7,088 bases of DNA from Pseudomonadota bacterium (GTDB taxonomy: Bacteria > Myxococcota_A > UBA796 > SXON01): contig SXOM01000550.1 of the NCBI GenBank assembly GCA_005776735.1, forward strand, positions 1-7,088, in the 5' to 3' direction. Made by a program: the position numbers and the translations under genes. Shown here one piece after another: positions 1 to 6,094 of this stretch; the stretch's first letter is position 1; every line of letters starts with the position of its first letter. The notes below the pieces were generated by a model that ran no database searches, was not told where the DNA came from, and was given only the letters and a program-made list of their open reading frames with translations.

Positions 1-1034
1 AGGACGCCGGCCACCACGACGCTCCCGAGCCAGGCCCCGCCCCCGACGAGGGCTCCCCGCCATCGGGCCGGCCGGCCGAGGAGCAACAGCGGCGCGAGCC
101 CGGCCAGGCGCACGGCCCAGGGCGGGGCCTGCAACGTCGTGCCGGCCGCCTGGGCGTACACGCGGTCGCCGTCGCCTGCGCGTGGGCGGTCGAGCCACGC
201 CCGCGTGAGGCCGAGCACGCAGTCGCCGACGGCCTGGACGCTGCGCGGGTCGAGGCCTTCGAGCGTGTCGTCGGGGGTGTGGTACCGCCACGCGGAGCCG
301 ATGAGCGCGAAATCGTAGCCCCACCACCCCGCCCTCCGGAACGGCGTGAAGTCGGTGTCGTTGGGGAGCAGCTCGTACACGACGCGCGCCAACGAGGTGG
401 CCTGGGCGCCGCACTGCGCGTCACCCCACGCCGCCAACAGCGGCGCCGCCGGACCGGCGGTCTGGAACATGTAGGCGGGTCCGCTCGACCCGCGCGCCTC
501 GACGTTGAGCAGGATCTGGGGCGCGGGGCGGGCGTCCAGGAAGGCCTCGGCGCCGAGCAGCCCAGCCTCTTCGCCGTCGGTCACGAGCACGTGCAGCCGG
601 GGGTCGGGCCCGACCGCGCGCGCGACCTCGGCGAGCACCGCGAGGCCGAGGCCGTCGTCCCCCCCGCCCGGCGACCCCCGCACCGAGTCGCTGTGCGCCA
701 CCAACCACACCCCGTCGTCGGGCGCGCCGGGGGCGCGCACCACGAGGTTCACCAGGGCGCCGTGGACCTGGCGCTCGACGACGAAGCCGAGGTCGCCGAA
801 CCGCGCTTCGAGCCCGGCGACCACGCGGGCGTGCGCGGCGCTCCCGGTCGGTCGCGGGGCGTGGGCCCACGGTTCGAGCGCGTCGAGCGCGCGCGTCGCC
901 GAGAAGCGGGCGACGTCGGCTTCGGGCCCGGCGGCGTCGGGCAGACGGGGCCAACCGAGCGCAACTCCGATCACGACGCATCCGGCCAGCGGCACCCACG
1001 CGGGGACACGGCGGGGGCGGGGCGAGAGCTTCAC
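1..1034 (-). CDS. M28-family zinc peptidase, membrane-anchored (3' end cut by window edge)
   Basis: Partial gene: 344 codons from a GTG at 1034 to the left edge, with no stop. This is a di-zinc exopeptidase of family M28. All expected metal and catalytic residues are visible in order: H114 in AHSDSV, D126 in GGGDDG, the catalytic/ligand pair E155-E156 in DGEEAGLLG, E179 in NVEARGSSG, and H252 in YHTPDDT. NDTDFTPF (225-232) is also typical of the family. Residues 10-28 form a single hydrophobic segment, a likely signal anchor that places the enzyme outside the cytoplasm. After the catalytic domain, residues 306-320 and 328-344 look like membrane helices, so this is a peptidase with a C-terminal membrane region, as in the Pff1/ERMP1-like M28 branch (from family knowledge). 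The GTG start is chosen because no ATG lies upstream in frame and GGAG sits 12 bases before it, a rather long spacing. Substrate is unknown. It is divergent from the gene at 1124. Confidence 0.9.
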   Translation of the reverse strand, partial: MKLSPRPRRVPAWVPLAGCVVIGVALGWPRLPDAAGPEADVARFSATRALDALEPWAHAPRPTGSAAHARVVAGLEARFGDLGFVVERQVHGALVNLVVRAPGAPDDGVWLVAHSDSVRGSPGGGDDGLGLAVLAEVARAVGPDPRLHVLVTDGEEAGLLGAEAFLDARPAPQILLNVEARGSSGPAYMFQTAGPAAPLLAAWGDAQCGAQATSLARVVYELLPNDTDFTPFRRAGWWGYDFALIGSAWRYHTPDDTLEGLDPRSVQAVGDCVLGLTRAWLDRPRAGDGDRVYAQAAGTTLQAPPWAVRLAGLAPLLLLGRPARWRGALVGGGAWLGSVVVAGV

Positions 1035-1123
1035 CGCCCGAAGGTACTCCGGCGTCGTCGCGGAGACCGCGCCTTGCGCAGCTACGAGGGCGGGATAGCG
1101 CCGCGCGTTCTACGGAAGAAGGT

Positions 1124-2041
1124 ATGCAATCGGTCGCCGAAGCCGGTCCGCTGGTTCTGGGGCACGGGGTGCTGCTGGTCGGAGGTCTCCTCTGGGCTGC
1201 GGTCTGCGCGGTGCTCCTGGCCATGCGCTGGAAGGTCCCGCCCATCGTCGCCACCGCGCCCCTGTTGGCGCAGGCGCTGTACAGCGCCGGCGGGGCGATG
1301 TGGGTCACGCGCGAGGGGGCGCGCTTCGGCGCCGACCCGTCGCAGTCCGCTGCGCTCACCGCCTCCGCGGTCGCGCAGCAGCTCGGCCTCGGCTCGGCCT
1401 CGGTCGCGGCGCTGCCCATCGCGGCGGTGCTCATCTTCGGCGGGCTGGCCGGCGGCGTGCGCGGCCGGCGCGGCTTCGGTGCGCCGGCCTTCGCGCTCAT
1501 GTTGGGACTGGTCGCAGCGGCGTTGCCGCTGGCGGGCATCCTCCAGCACGGCAGCTTGCCGTTCGCGCTCGGCCGGGCGGTGCTCTACGGGCTCGCCGCG
1601 GTTCCCGTGGCGGTCGCGCTCCTCGGCGCGCACCCGCAGGACAACAGCCGCGAGTCGGGCCTCGTCGCCACCGTCAGCTTCGCCGCGATGGTGATGTCGG
1701 TCGAGGTGCTCTACGCCAGCCAGCAGTGGACGCAGGCCTTCGCCGCCCTCGCGGGCGCGTCTCCGGAGTCGATGAAGTCGCTGGTCGAGATGGTGTCGGT
1801 CGAGATCGGCTCGATCGGGACGCTCGGGTGGGTGGCCTTCGCGTTGGCGTCGGGCACCGCGGTCATCGCGCTCCTGCGCCCCGCGGCCGACCTCACCGAC
1901 GAAGAGGTGATGGCCGGCAACGTGAGCCCGTCGGGCGCGCGCTGGCTCGGCGGCGCGCTCGCCCTGGTGGTGCCGCTCGCGTGGGCGGCCGCCCGCCTGG
2001 CGACCGACCCGTCCAGCCTGCTGTTGAGCATCGCCCGCTAG
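1124..2041 (+). CDS. Polytopic membrane protein of unknown function (about 8 TM segments)
   Basis: A 305-residue protein that I do not recognise. Hydrophobic stretches at about 10-33, 39-61, 92-112, 121-140, 149-168, 180-200, 228-251 and 273-292 suggest eight membrane helices. Loops are short; the longest are at about 62-91 and 201-227 (the latter containing SPESMKSLVEMVSVEIG), plus an acidic loop at 253-265 (PAADLTDEEVMAG). No catalytic motif, cofactor site or signal peptide cleavage site is evident. The ATG at 1124 has a good purine-rich Shine-Dalgarno stretch (GGAAGAAGG, 1114-1122) directly before it, which supports this start. The reading frame is real rather than a GC artefact: it has a strong RBS, coherent hydrophobic segments and ends precisely at the convergent terminator. 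It is divergent from the M28 peptidase (89 bases between starts), so the two may share regulation, but this is inference. A loose resemblance to proton-channel-type membrane proteins is not specific enough to name. Confidence 0.8.
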   Translation: MQSVAEAGPLVLGHGVLLVGGLLWAAVCAVLLAMRWKVPPIVATAPLLAQALYSAGGAMWVTREGARFGADPSQSAALTASAVAQQLGLGSASVAALPIAAVLIFGGLAGGVRGRRGFGAPAFALMLGLVAAALPLAGILQHGSLPFALGRAVLYGLAAVPVAVALLGAHPQDNSRESGLVATVSFAAMVMSVEVLYASQQWTQAFAALAGASPESMKSLVEMVSVEIGSIGTLGWVAFALASGTAVIALLRPAADLTDEEVMAGNVSPSGARWLGGALALVVPLAWAAARLATDPSSLLLSIAR

Positions 2042-2061
2042 GGGCTACTCGAAGAGCCCCT
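2040..2061. terminator. Candidate bidirectional terminator between convergent genes
   Basis: AGGGGCT (2040-2046) and AGCCCCT (2055-2061) form a perfect 7-bp GC-rich stem with an 8-base loop. The hairpin sits on the 3-base gap between two convergent genes and contains parts of both stop codons (TAG at 2039-2041 on plus, TAG at 2047-2045 on minus). There is no long T tract on either side, only TCTTCC on plus, so intrinsic termination would be weak or assisted. Position is the main argument. Confidence 0.5.
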
Positions 2062-3865
2062 CTTCCAGGCAGCTCTCGTCGCCGGCCTGGATGGCCTTGG
2101 CGAGGGCGGTGGCCTTCGGGAGGATGTTCTTCGCGTAGAACCGGCTGTTCGCGAGCTTGCCCTTGTAGAACTTCAGGTCGTCGCCGGTGGCGCCGGCCTG
2201 GATGGCCTCGTGCGCCACGCGCGCCTGCCACAAGCAGTGCAGGCCGAGCACCACGGTGCCGAACAGCTCGAGGAACGGCGTGGCCTGGACCATCGCGCCA
2301 CGCAGGTTGCCCTGCGCGCCCACCATCCCGAGGTGCATCGCCGTCTGGCCGAGCTGGTCGCGCGCGCGCTCGAGGCCGGCGATGTCATCGGCCAACGCCG
2401 CGATCGGGCGACACCGCTCGAGCTCCTCGTTGGCCTCGTTGAGCCACTGCATGAAGAGCATGCCCTGGCCCTTGCGCATCTTGCGGCCGAGCATGTCCAT
2501 CGCCTGGATGCCGTTGGTGCCCTCGTAGATCGAGAAGATCTTCGCGTCGCGCACGTACTGTTCGGCCGGGTACTCGCCGATGTAGCCGTAGCCGCCGAAG
2601 CACTGGAGCGCGGTGGTGGCGACCTCGTAGGCCTTGTCGGAGCAGTGCGCCTTGATGATCGGCGTCATCAGCTCGACGAGGCCGAGCAGGTACTCCTTCT
2701 CCGACTCTTCGCCGTGGTGCGTCTTGTCGAAGCGGTTGGCCACGCTGTAGATGAGCGACCGCATCGACTCCACCGTGCACTTCATGCTCAAGAGCATGCG
2801 GCGCACGTCGGGGTGCTGGTTGATGGTGATGCGCGGCGGGTCGGCGTCGCGGAAGTTTTCCACCGCCGAGCCCTGCACGCGCTCCTTGCAGTAGGCGAGC
2901 GCGTTCTGGTAGGCCGCGCTGGCCACGCCGATGCTCTGGATGCCGACGCCGATACGGGCCTCGTTCATCATCCGGAACATGATCTCCATGCCCTGGCCCG
3001 GGCTCCCGAGGATGTACCCGACGCAGGTGCCCGTGGCGCCGAGCGCGATGGTGCAGGTGGCGCTGCCGTTGATGCCCATCTTGTGCTCGATGCCGACGAC
3101 CTTGGCGTCGTTGCGGGCGCCCAGCGCCCCGGAGGCGTCGAACATGAACTTGGGCACCACGAAGATGCTCAGGCCCTTGGTGCCCGGGGGCGCGTCGGGG
3201 AGGCGCGCGAGCACCAGGTGGATGAGGTTGCTGGTGAGGTCGTTGTCGCCGCCGGAGATGAACACCTTCTCCCCGGTGAGGTGGAACACCCCCGCTTCGC
3301 CCGTGGGCTGCGCCTTGGCGCGGTTGTCGCCGACCGCCGTGCCGGCGCCCGCTTCGGTCAGGCACATCGTGCCCGCCCACTCGCCGCCCAACATGCGCGG
3401 CACCGCCGTGGTGCGGATCCACTCCGGCGTCTCCGGCCAGGTGAGCAGGTTGGCGGCGGCGCGCGTGAGGCCCGGGTACATGTTGAACGCGGTGGCCGCG
3501 CCCGACAACATCTCGTGCGTCGCGATGTCGATGACGTGGGGGATGCCCTGGCCGCCATGCTCCGGGTCCATCGACGCGGCGATGAGGCCCGCTTCGGCGA
3601 TGGCCTTGTAGGCGGGCTTGAAACAGTCGGGCGTGGTGATGTTGCCCTCGGCGTCGAGCCGGGTGCCCTGCCGGTCGCCCACCTTGTTGACCGGCGCGAC
3701 CGTGTTGACCGCGAGCTCGGCCGCCATGTCGAGCACGGCGTCGTACATGTCGCGATCGAAGTCCTTGTAGCGGGGCACCTTGGCGAGCTGCTCGTCGGTC
3801 TTGAGTTGCTCGAACAGGACGAACTTGATGTCTCGGAGATCGACGACGTACTCGGTGGCGCTCAC
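2045..3865 (-). CDS. Acyl-CoA dehydrogenase, long form with extra C-terminal domain
   Basis: FAD-dependent acyl-CoA dehydrogenase that oxidises an acyl-CoA to the 2-enoyl-CoA, passing electrons to electron-transfer flavoprotein (family knowledge). From the GTG at 3865 it is 606 residues, longer than the usual ~380, because of an extra C-terminal domain (about 460-600) as in the DmdC-like/long-form branch. Visible: N-terminal helical domain (about 35-160), the FAD/substrate signature MCLTEAGAGTAVGD (167-180), the second signature QCFGGYGYIGEYPAEQYVRD (421-440), and catalytic glutamate E448 in IYEGTNGIQA. An in-frame ATG 30 bases upstream (3895) would give 616 residues, but it has no ribosome site and lies inside a palindromic operator and a possible -10 box. 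The GTG is preceded by GAGGGAACC, and MSATEYVVDLRDIKFVLFEQL is the conserved-looking beginning. Substrate chain length or branching cannot be read. It is divergent from the SRPBCC gene and likely controlled by the FadR-like site between them. Confidence 0.95.
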   Translation of the reverse strand: MSATEYVVDLRDIKFVLFEQLKTDEQLAKVPRYKDFDRDMYDAVLDMAAELAVNTVAPVNKVGDRQGTRLDAEGNITTPDCFKPAYKAIAEAGLIAASMDPEHGGQGIPHVIDIATHEMLSGAATAFNMYPGLTRAAANLLTWPETPEWIRTTAVPRMLGGEWAGTMCLTEAGAGTAVGDNRAKAQPTGEAGVFHLTGEKVFISGGDNDLTSNLIHLVLARLPDAPPGTKGLSIFVVPKFMFDASGALGARNDAKVVGIEHKMGINGSATCTIALGATGTCVGYILGSPGQGMEIMFRMMNEARIGVGIQSIGVASAAYQNALAYCKERVQGSAVENFRDADPPRITINQHPDVRRMLLSMKCTVESMRSLIYSVANRFDKTHHGEESEKEYLLGLVELMTPIIKAHCSDKAYEVATTALQCFGGYGYIGEYPAEQYVRDAKIFSIYEGTNGIQAMDMLGRKMRKGQGMLFMQWLNEANEELERCRPIAALADDIAGLERARDQLGQTAMHLGMVGAQGNLRGAMVQATPFLELFGTVVLGLHCLWQARVAHEAIQAGATGDDLKFYKGKLANSRFYAKNILPKATALAKAIQAGDESCLEEGLFE

Positions 3866-3876
3866 GGTTCCCTCGC

Positions 3877-3894
3877 TGAATGAATGGTCATTCA
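3877..3894. promoter_or_regulatory. FadR-like (TetR-family) operator
   Basis: TGAATGAATGGTCATTCA is an 18-base site with perfect 7-bp arms (TGAATGA/TCATTCA) around a 4-base centre. A register shifted by a few bases also gives a perfect 7-2-7 palindrome at 3880-3895. As I recall it, the Bacillus subtilis FadR consensus is TGAATGAMTANTCATTCA; this site departs from it at one position only (G for A in the centre). FadR-type TetR repressors release DNA on binding long-chain acyl-CoA. The site lies between the divergent acyl-CoA dehydrogenase and SRPBCC genes and overlaps a possible promoter for the former. An AT-rich palindrome standing out of a very GC-rich background makes chance unlikely. The regulator itself is not in the window. 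Confidence 0.75.
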
Positions 3895-3918
3895 TAACCG
3901 ACGGGATAGCGACGTCCA
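3891..3918 (-). promoter_or_regulatory. Possible sigma70-type promoter of the acyl-CoA dehydrogenase
   Basis: Reading on the minus strand, TGGACG (3918-3913) is followed after 16 bases by TATGAA (3896-3891). Each hexamer matches the sigma70 consensus at four of six positions. The -10-like box overlaps the FadR-like palindrome, as expected for steric repression, and would start transcription just ahead of the GTG at 3865. Matches of this quality are common by chance, so this rests on position. Confidence 0.3.
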
Positions 3919-4455
3919 GTGCAAGTGCTCAACCGCATCGCCGCCGGCTTCGGCCTCCTCGTGGTCGTCGGGATGCTCGTGGCGTGGGGGCTGTCCACCA
4001 CGCGTCCGGCCACCTGGAGCGTCGAACAGCGCCAGGTCCTCGAGGCCGAGCCCGACGTGGTGGCCGAGTGGGTGGCGTTCCCCGTGCGGTGGCCGGAGTG
4101 GATCCACGGCGTGGAGGGCGCGGGCGCGGAGTGGGCGCCGTTCGGTCCGCCGAGCGGGGTGGGCGCCGGCCAGGCGTGGCGGAGCTCGCGGAGCGAAGGC
4201 CGGATGGAGGTCGTGGCCGCCACCCCGACGAGCCTCGAGTACCGGCTCACCCTCCCCGCGGGAACCACGGTGGCGACGGGCTCGTTGCGGTGGTCGCGGG
4301 TCGACCGTGGCACCGAGGTGGTGTGGACCGACGCGGGGGACTACACCGGCAAGCCGTTCGCCGGGTTGTGGGTCGGGCCGATGGCGAGGCGGGTGGAGCT
4401 CCAGATGAAGGCCGCGCTGCGCATGCTCGCCGACCGGCTGGCCTCCGCGCCATAG
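3919..4455 (+). CDS. SRPBCC (START/polyketide cyclase-like) protein with N-terminal membrane anchor
   Basis: A 178-residue protein. Residues 5-26 are a hydrophobic segment, so it is probably tethered to the membrane with the rest outside the cytoplasm. The remainder reads as a single SRPBCC ligand-binding domain: a strand and helix at the start (VEQRQVLEAEPDVVAEWVAFPVRWPEWI, about 35-62, split here by its WV/W pattern), a middle strand around GQAWRSSRSEGRMEVVAATP (84-103), strands LEYRLTL and TVATGSLRWSRVDRGTEVVW (about 106-136), and the long C-terminal helix MARRVELQMKAALRMLADRLA (155-175). Such domains bind hydrophobic ligands, and some are enzymes; no catalytic residue can be named. The GTG at 3919 begins the frame; a second GTG at 3925 is possible. 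No good Shine-Dalgarno precedes either. The gene is divergent from the acyl-CoA dehydrogenase and shares its FadR-like operator, so a role in lipid or acyl-CoA physiology is plausible but inferred. Confidence 0.8.
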   Translation: MQVLNRIAAGFGLLVVVGMLVAWGLSTTRPATWSVEQRQVLEAEPDVVAEWVAFPVRWPEWIHGVEGAGAEWAPFGPPSGVGAGQAWRSSRSEGRMEVVAATPTSLEYRLTLPAGTTVATGSLRWSRVDRGTEVVWTDAGDYTGKPFAGLWVGPMARRVELQMKAALRMLADRLASAP

Positions 4456-4484
4456 GGCGTCGCGCCGCGACCGTCCGCGTCGAG

Positions 4485-4527
4485 CGGCCGGACCTCGCGC
4501 GCGACGCGCGCTCGTCAGGCGCGGCCG
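4485..4527. terminator. Possible weak terminator between convergent genes
   Basis: The 90-base gap between the convergent SRPBCC and deaminase genes contains GCGCGC-GAC-GCGCGC (4497-4511), a 6-3-6 hairpin, flanked by CGGCCG on both sides (4485-4490 and 4522-4527), which can extend the structure. There is no T tract, and such GC-rich repeats arise easily in this composition, so the call rests mainly on location. Confidence 0.25.
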
Positions 4528-4545
4528 CCGAGGAGCGGAACCCGC

Positions 4546-5445
4546 CTACCCCCGCCGGAATGCCGCCGCGTGGCCGTACGCGACGAGCGCCTCGACCGCC
4601 TCGTCGCCGACGCCGGGGATCGCCCGTACGCGGCGCAGCTCCTCGGCGGCCGTGACCGCCGAGAGCAGGGTGTTGTCGGCGTTGACGCACACCCGGACCC
4701 CGAGGCGCAGCCAGCGCCCGAGCGGGTGCTCCGCCACCGCGGCGATGACGCCGGTGTGCACGTTGCTCGTCGGGCACGCCTCGATCGTGACCTCGCGCCG
4801 GAGCACGAGGTCGACCACGGCCGGGTCGTCCGACAACGTCGTCCCGTGCCCGATGCGCTGCGCGCCGAGCCGCTCGATCGCGACCGCGATCTCGGCGGGC
4901 GGCCGCCCCTCGCCCGCGTGGACCGTACGGCCGAGGCCCAGCTCGGCCGCGCGCCGGAAGGCGGGCGCGTAGTCCTGGAGGCCGAAGGTGTGCCCCGGCG
5001 CGGGGCCCCCCGCGAGGTCGATGCCGACCACGCCGGACCGGGCGCCCGCGAGCTCGACCAGCGTGGCGAGCACCGCCGGATCTTCGCCGTACAGGCCGCA
5101 CAACACCAGGCCGGCGCGCCCTCCGAGGCCGTCGAGCGCCGCGTCGACGACGGCGGCCGGAGCGGCGTCGCGGTGGAGCTGCGGCGCGAAGCGGACCTCG
5201 AGCGTGGTCACCCCCTCGGCGTCGGCGTCCTCGACCATCTCGGCCGCCACTCGCCGCACGGCGTCGGGCGCCTGGAGCACCGACAGCGTGAACGCGAACC
5301 GCGCCAGCGCCGCGTCGAGCCCCATCCCGGCGCGAAATTGCAGGTCGGGCGGCACCGCCCGACCGTGCTCCGCAGCGAGCTCGGCGAGCGTGGCCGGACG
5401 CAGCGACCCGTCCAGGTGACGGTGCAGGTCGGCCAGCCCGGTCAT
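4546..5445 (-). CDS. add: Adenosine deaminase family enzyme
   Basis: Zinc-dependent amidohydrolase-fold deaminase; the family converts adenosine to inosine, or deaminates related 6-aminopurine compounds. The 299 residues carry all core motifs: zinc ligands H8 and H10 in LHRHLDGS, EVRFAPQLH (83-91), the HAGE motif with H176 and E179 (catalytic Glu), IGHGT with H200, CPTSNV (224-229), and the zinc-ligand Asp D257 in VNADN. The residue after D257 is Asn, where mouse adenosine deaminase has a second Asp; as I recall, many bacterial homologues also have NTDN here. The protein is some 30-50 residues shorter than typical enzymes and starts almost directly at the HxH motif. The ATG at 5445 follows the stop of the PhnA-domain gene by 4 bases, so the two are cotranscribed and probably translationally coupled; no strong Shine-Dalgarno is seen. 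Adenine or aminofutalosine as substrate cannot be excluded, but the CPTSNVHTG stretch favours adenosine. Confidence 0.9.
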   Translation of the reverse strand: MTGLADLHRHLDGSLRPATLAELAAEHGRAVPPDLQFRAGMGLDAALARFAFTLSVLQAPDAVRRVAAEMVEDADAEGVTTLEVRFAPQLHRDAAPAAVVDAALDGLGGRAGLVLCGLYGEDPAVLATLVELAGARSGVVGIDLAGGPAPGHTFGLQDYAPAFRRAAELGLGRTVHAGEGRPPAEIAVAIERLGAQRIGHGTTLSDDPAVVDLVLRREVTIEACPTSNVHTGVIAAVAEHPLGRWLRLGVRVCVNADNTLLSAVTAAEELRRVRAIPGVGDEAVEALVAYGHAAAFRRG

Positions 5446-5449
5446 CGAC

Positions 5450-5989
5450 TCAGCCGGCCCGCTTGAGGAACGCCGTCTTGAGCACGATCACCATGCCGTT
5501 GACGCGCCCCTCGACGAGCCCCGGATCGTCGGTCAGGTGGATGCCCTTGACCAGGGTGCCCCGCTTCGCGGTGAAGCCCGCGCCCTTGACCTCCAGGTCC
5601 TTGACGAGCGTGACCGCGTCGCCCTCGGCGAGCACCGCGCCGTTGGCGTCGGTCACCCGCAGCGGGGCGTCGCCGGCCGGTTCGTCGGCCGTCGCGAGCC
5701 CGGCCTGCGCCCAGGCGAGGCGGTCCTCGTCGAGCCAGACCTGTTCCAGCAGCTCGACCGCCCACGGCTCGCGGACCCGGTGCAGGAGCCGCCAGGCGAC
5801 CACTTGGACGCCCGCGTCTTCGCTCCAGACGGCGTCGCGGAGGTGGTCCGGCAGGCCCGCGGCGAGCGGACCCCCGGCGAGCGCGCCGACGCACGCGGGG
5901 CAGAGCGGCACCCCGTCGGGCGGGGTGCGCGCGGGGAGGACCACGGTGGGTGCGGAGTGGGGGGCGGCGCAGATCGAACAGGCGGACAT
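5450..5989 (-). CDS. phnA: PhnA-domain protein (YjdM-like) with zinc-ribbon N-terminus
   Basis: A 179-residue protein in three parts. The N-terminus has CSIC (C4, C7) and CPAC (C30, C33), a four-cysteine zinc ribbon. The middle (about 47-100: HLRDAVWSEDAGVQVVAWRLL, then WLDEDRLAWAQA) is helical and matches my recollection of longer PhnA proteins in other bacteria. The C-terminus (about 111-179) is the PhnA/YjdM domain, with VTDANGAVLAEGDAVTLVKD followed by LEVKG and KRGTLVKGIHLTDD, an SH3-like small beta fold. The name comes from a location near phosphonate genes in E. coli; the protein is not known to act on phosphonates and its function is unsettled. E. coli YjdM, at about 111 residues, lacks the middle region. 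The start ATG has only a weak GC-rich ribosome site. It is the first gene of an operon with the deaminase and is divergent from icmF. Confidence 0.88.
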   Translation of the reverse strand: MSACSICAAPHSAPTVVLPARTPPDGVPLCPACVGALAGGPLAAGLPDHLRDAVWSEDAGVQVVAWRLLHRVREPWAVELLEQVWLDEDRLAWAQAGLATADEPAGDAPLRVTDANGAVLAEGDAVTLVKDLEVKGAGFTAKRGTLVKGIHLTDDPGLVEGRVNGMVIVLKTAFLKRAG

Positions 5990-5998
5990 CGCCGCCGG

Positions 5999-6070
5999 CT
6001 AACGCGTCGCGCGCCCGCCTCGGCCGCCCTCCAGGCCGGTCGCGGCGCGACGCCCACCACAAGGCGTTAG
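5999..6070. repeat. Nested inverted repeat in the phnA/icmF intergenic region
   Basis: Outer arms CTAACGC (5999-6005) and GCGTTAG (6064-6070) are perfect 7-bp inverted copies. Directly inside lie GTCGCGC (6006-6012) and GCGCGAC (6045-6051), another perfect 7-bp pair, and CGGCC/GGCCG (6021-6025, 6034-6038) near the centre. The 12 bases between the inner and outer right arms are unpaired. It fills most of the 105 bases between divergent starts. Its role is unknown: leader structure, operator half-sites or chance. Confidence 0.45.
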
Positions 6071-6094
6071 AGCCGGTGCCTCCGCGGAGCCGCC

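Noticed and set aside
1091..1100. CGGGATAGCG shared upstream of the genes at 1124 and 3919 (also at 3902-3911)
   Set aside because: Repeated 10-mers are expected by chance in 7 kb of biased composition, and the distances to the two starts differ (23 and 7 bases).
1074..1101. TTGCGC ... TAGCGC as a promoter for the membrane protein gene
   Set aside because: The -10 match is poor and such pairs are common here; not distinguishable from background.
421..1539. A 372-codon minus-strand open frame
   Set aside because: Arg/Ala/Pro-rich shadow in another frame of the M28 gene and antisense to the eight-helix gene; no motifs.
279..1694. A 471-codon plus-strand open frame spanning the M28 gene and the start of the membrane protein
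   Set aside because: Low-complexity Arg/Pro/Gly/Ala translation with no domain, antisense to the M28 gene with its full catalytic motif set and out of frame with the membrane protein.
2210..3883. A 557-codon frame antisense to the acyl-CoA dehydrogenase
   Set aside because: Composition is His/Arg/Ala/Asp/Val/Leu shadow of a GC-rich gene; no motif and no ribosome site, while the opposite strand has diagnostic dehydrogenase signatures.
4570..5466. A 298-codon frame antisense to the deaminase
   Set aside because: Arg/Asp/Val-rich shadow; the minus-strand frame carries every adenosine deaminase motif.
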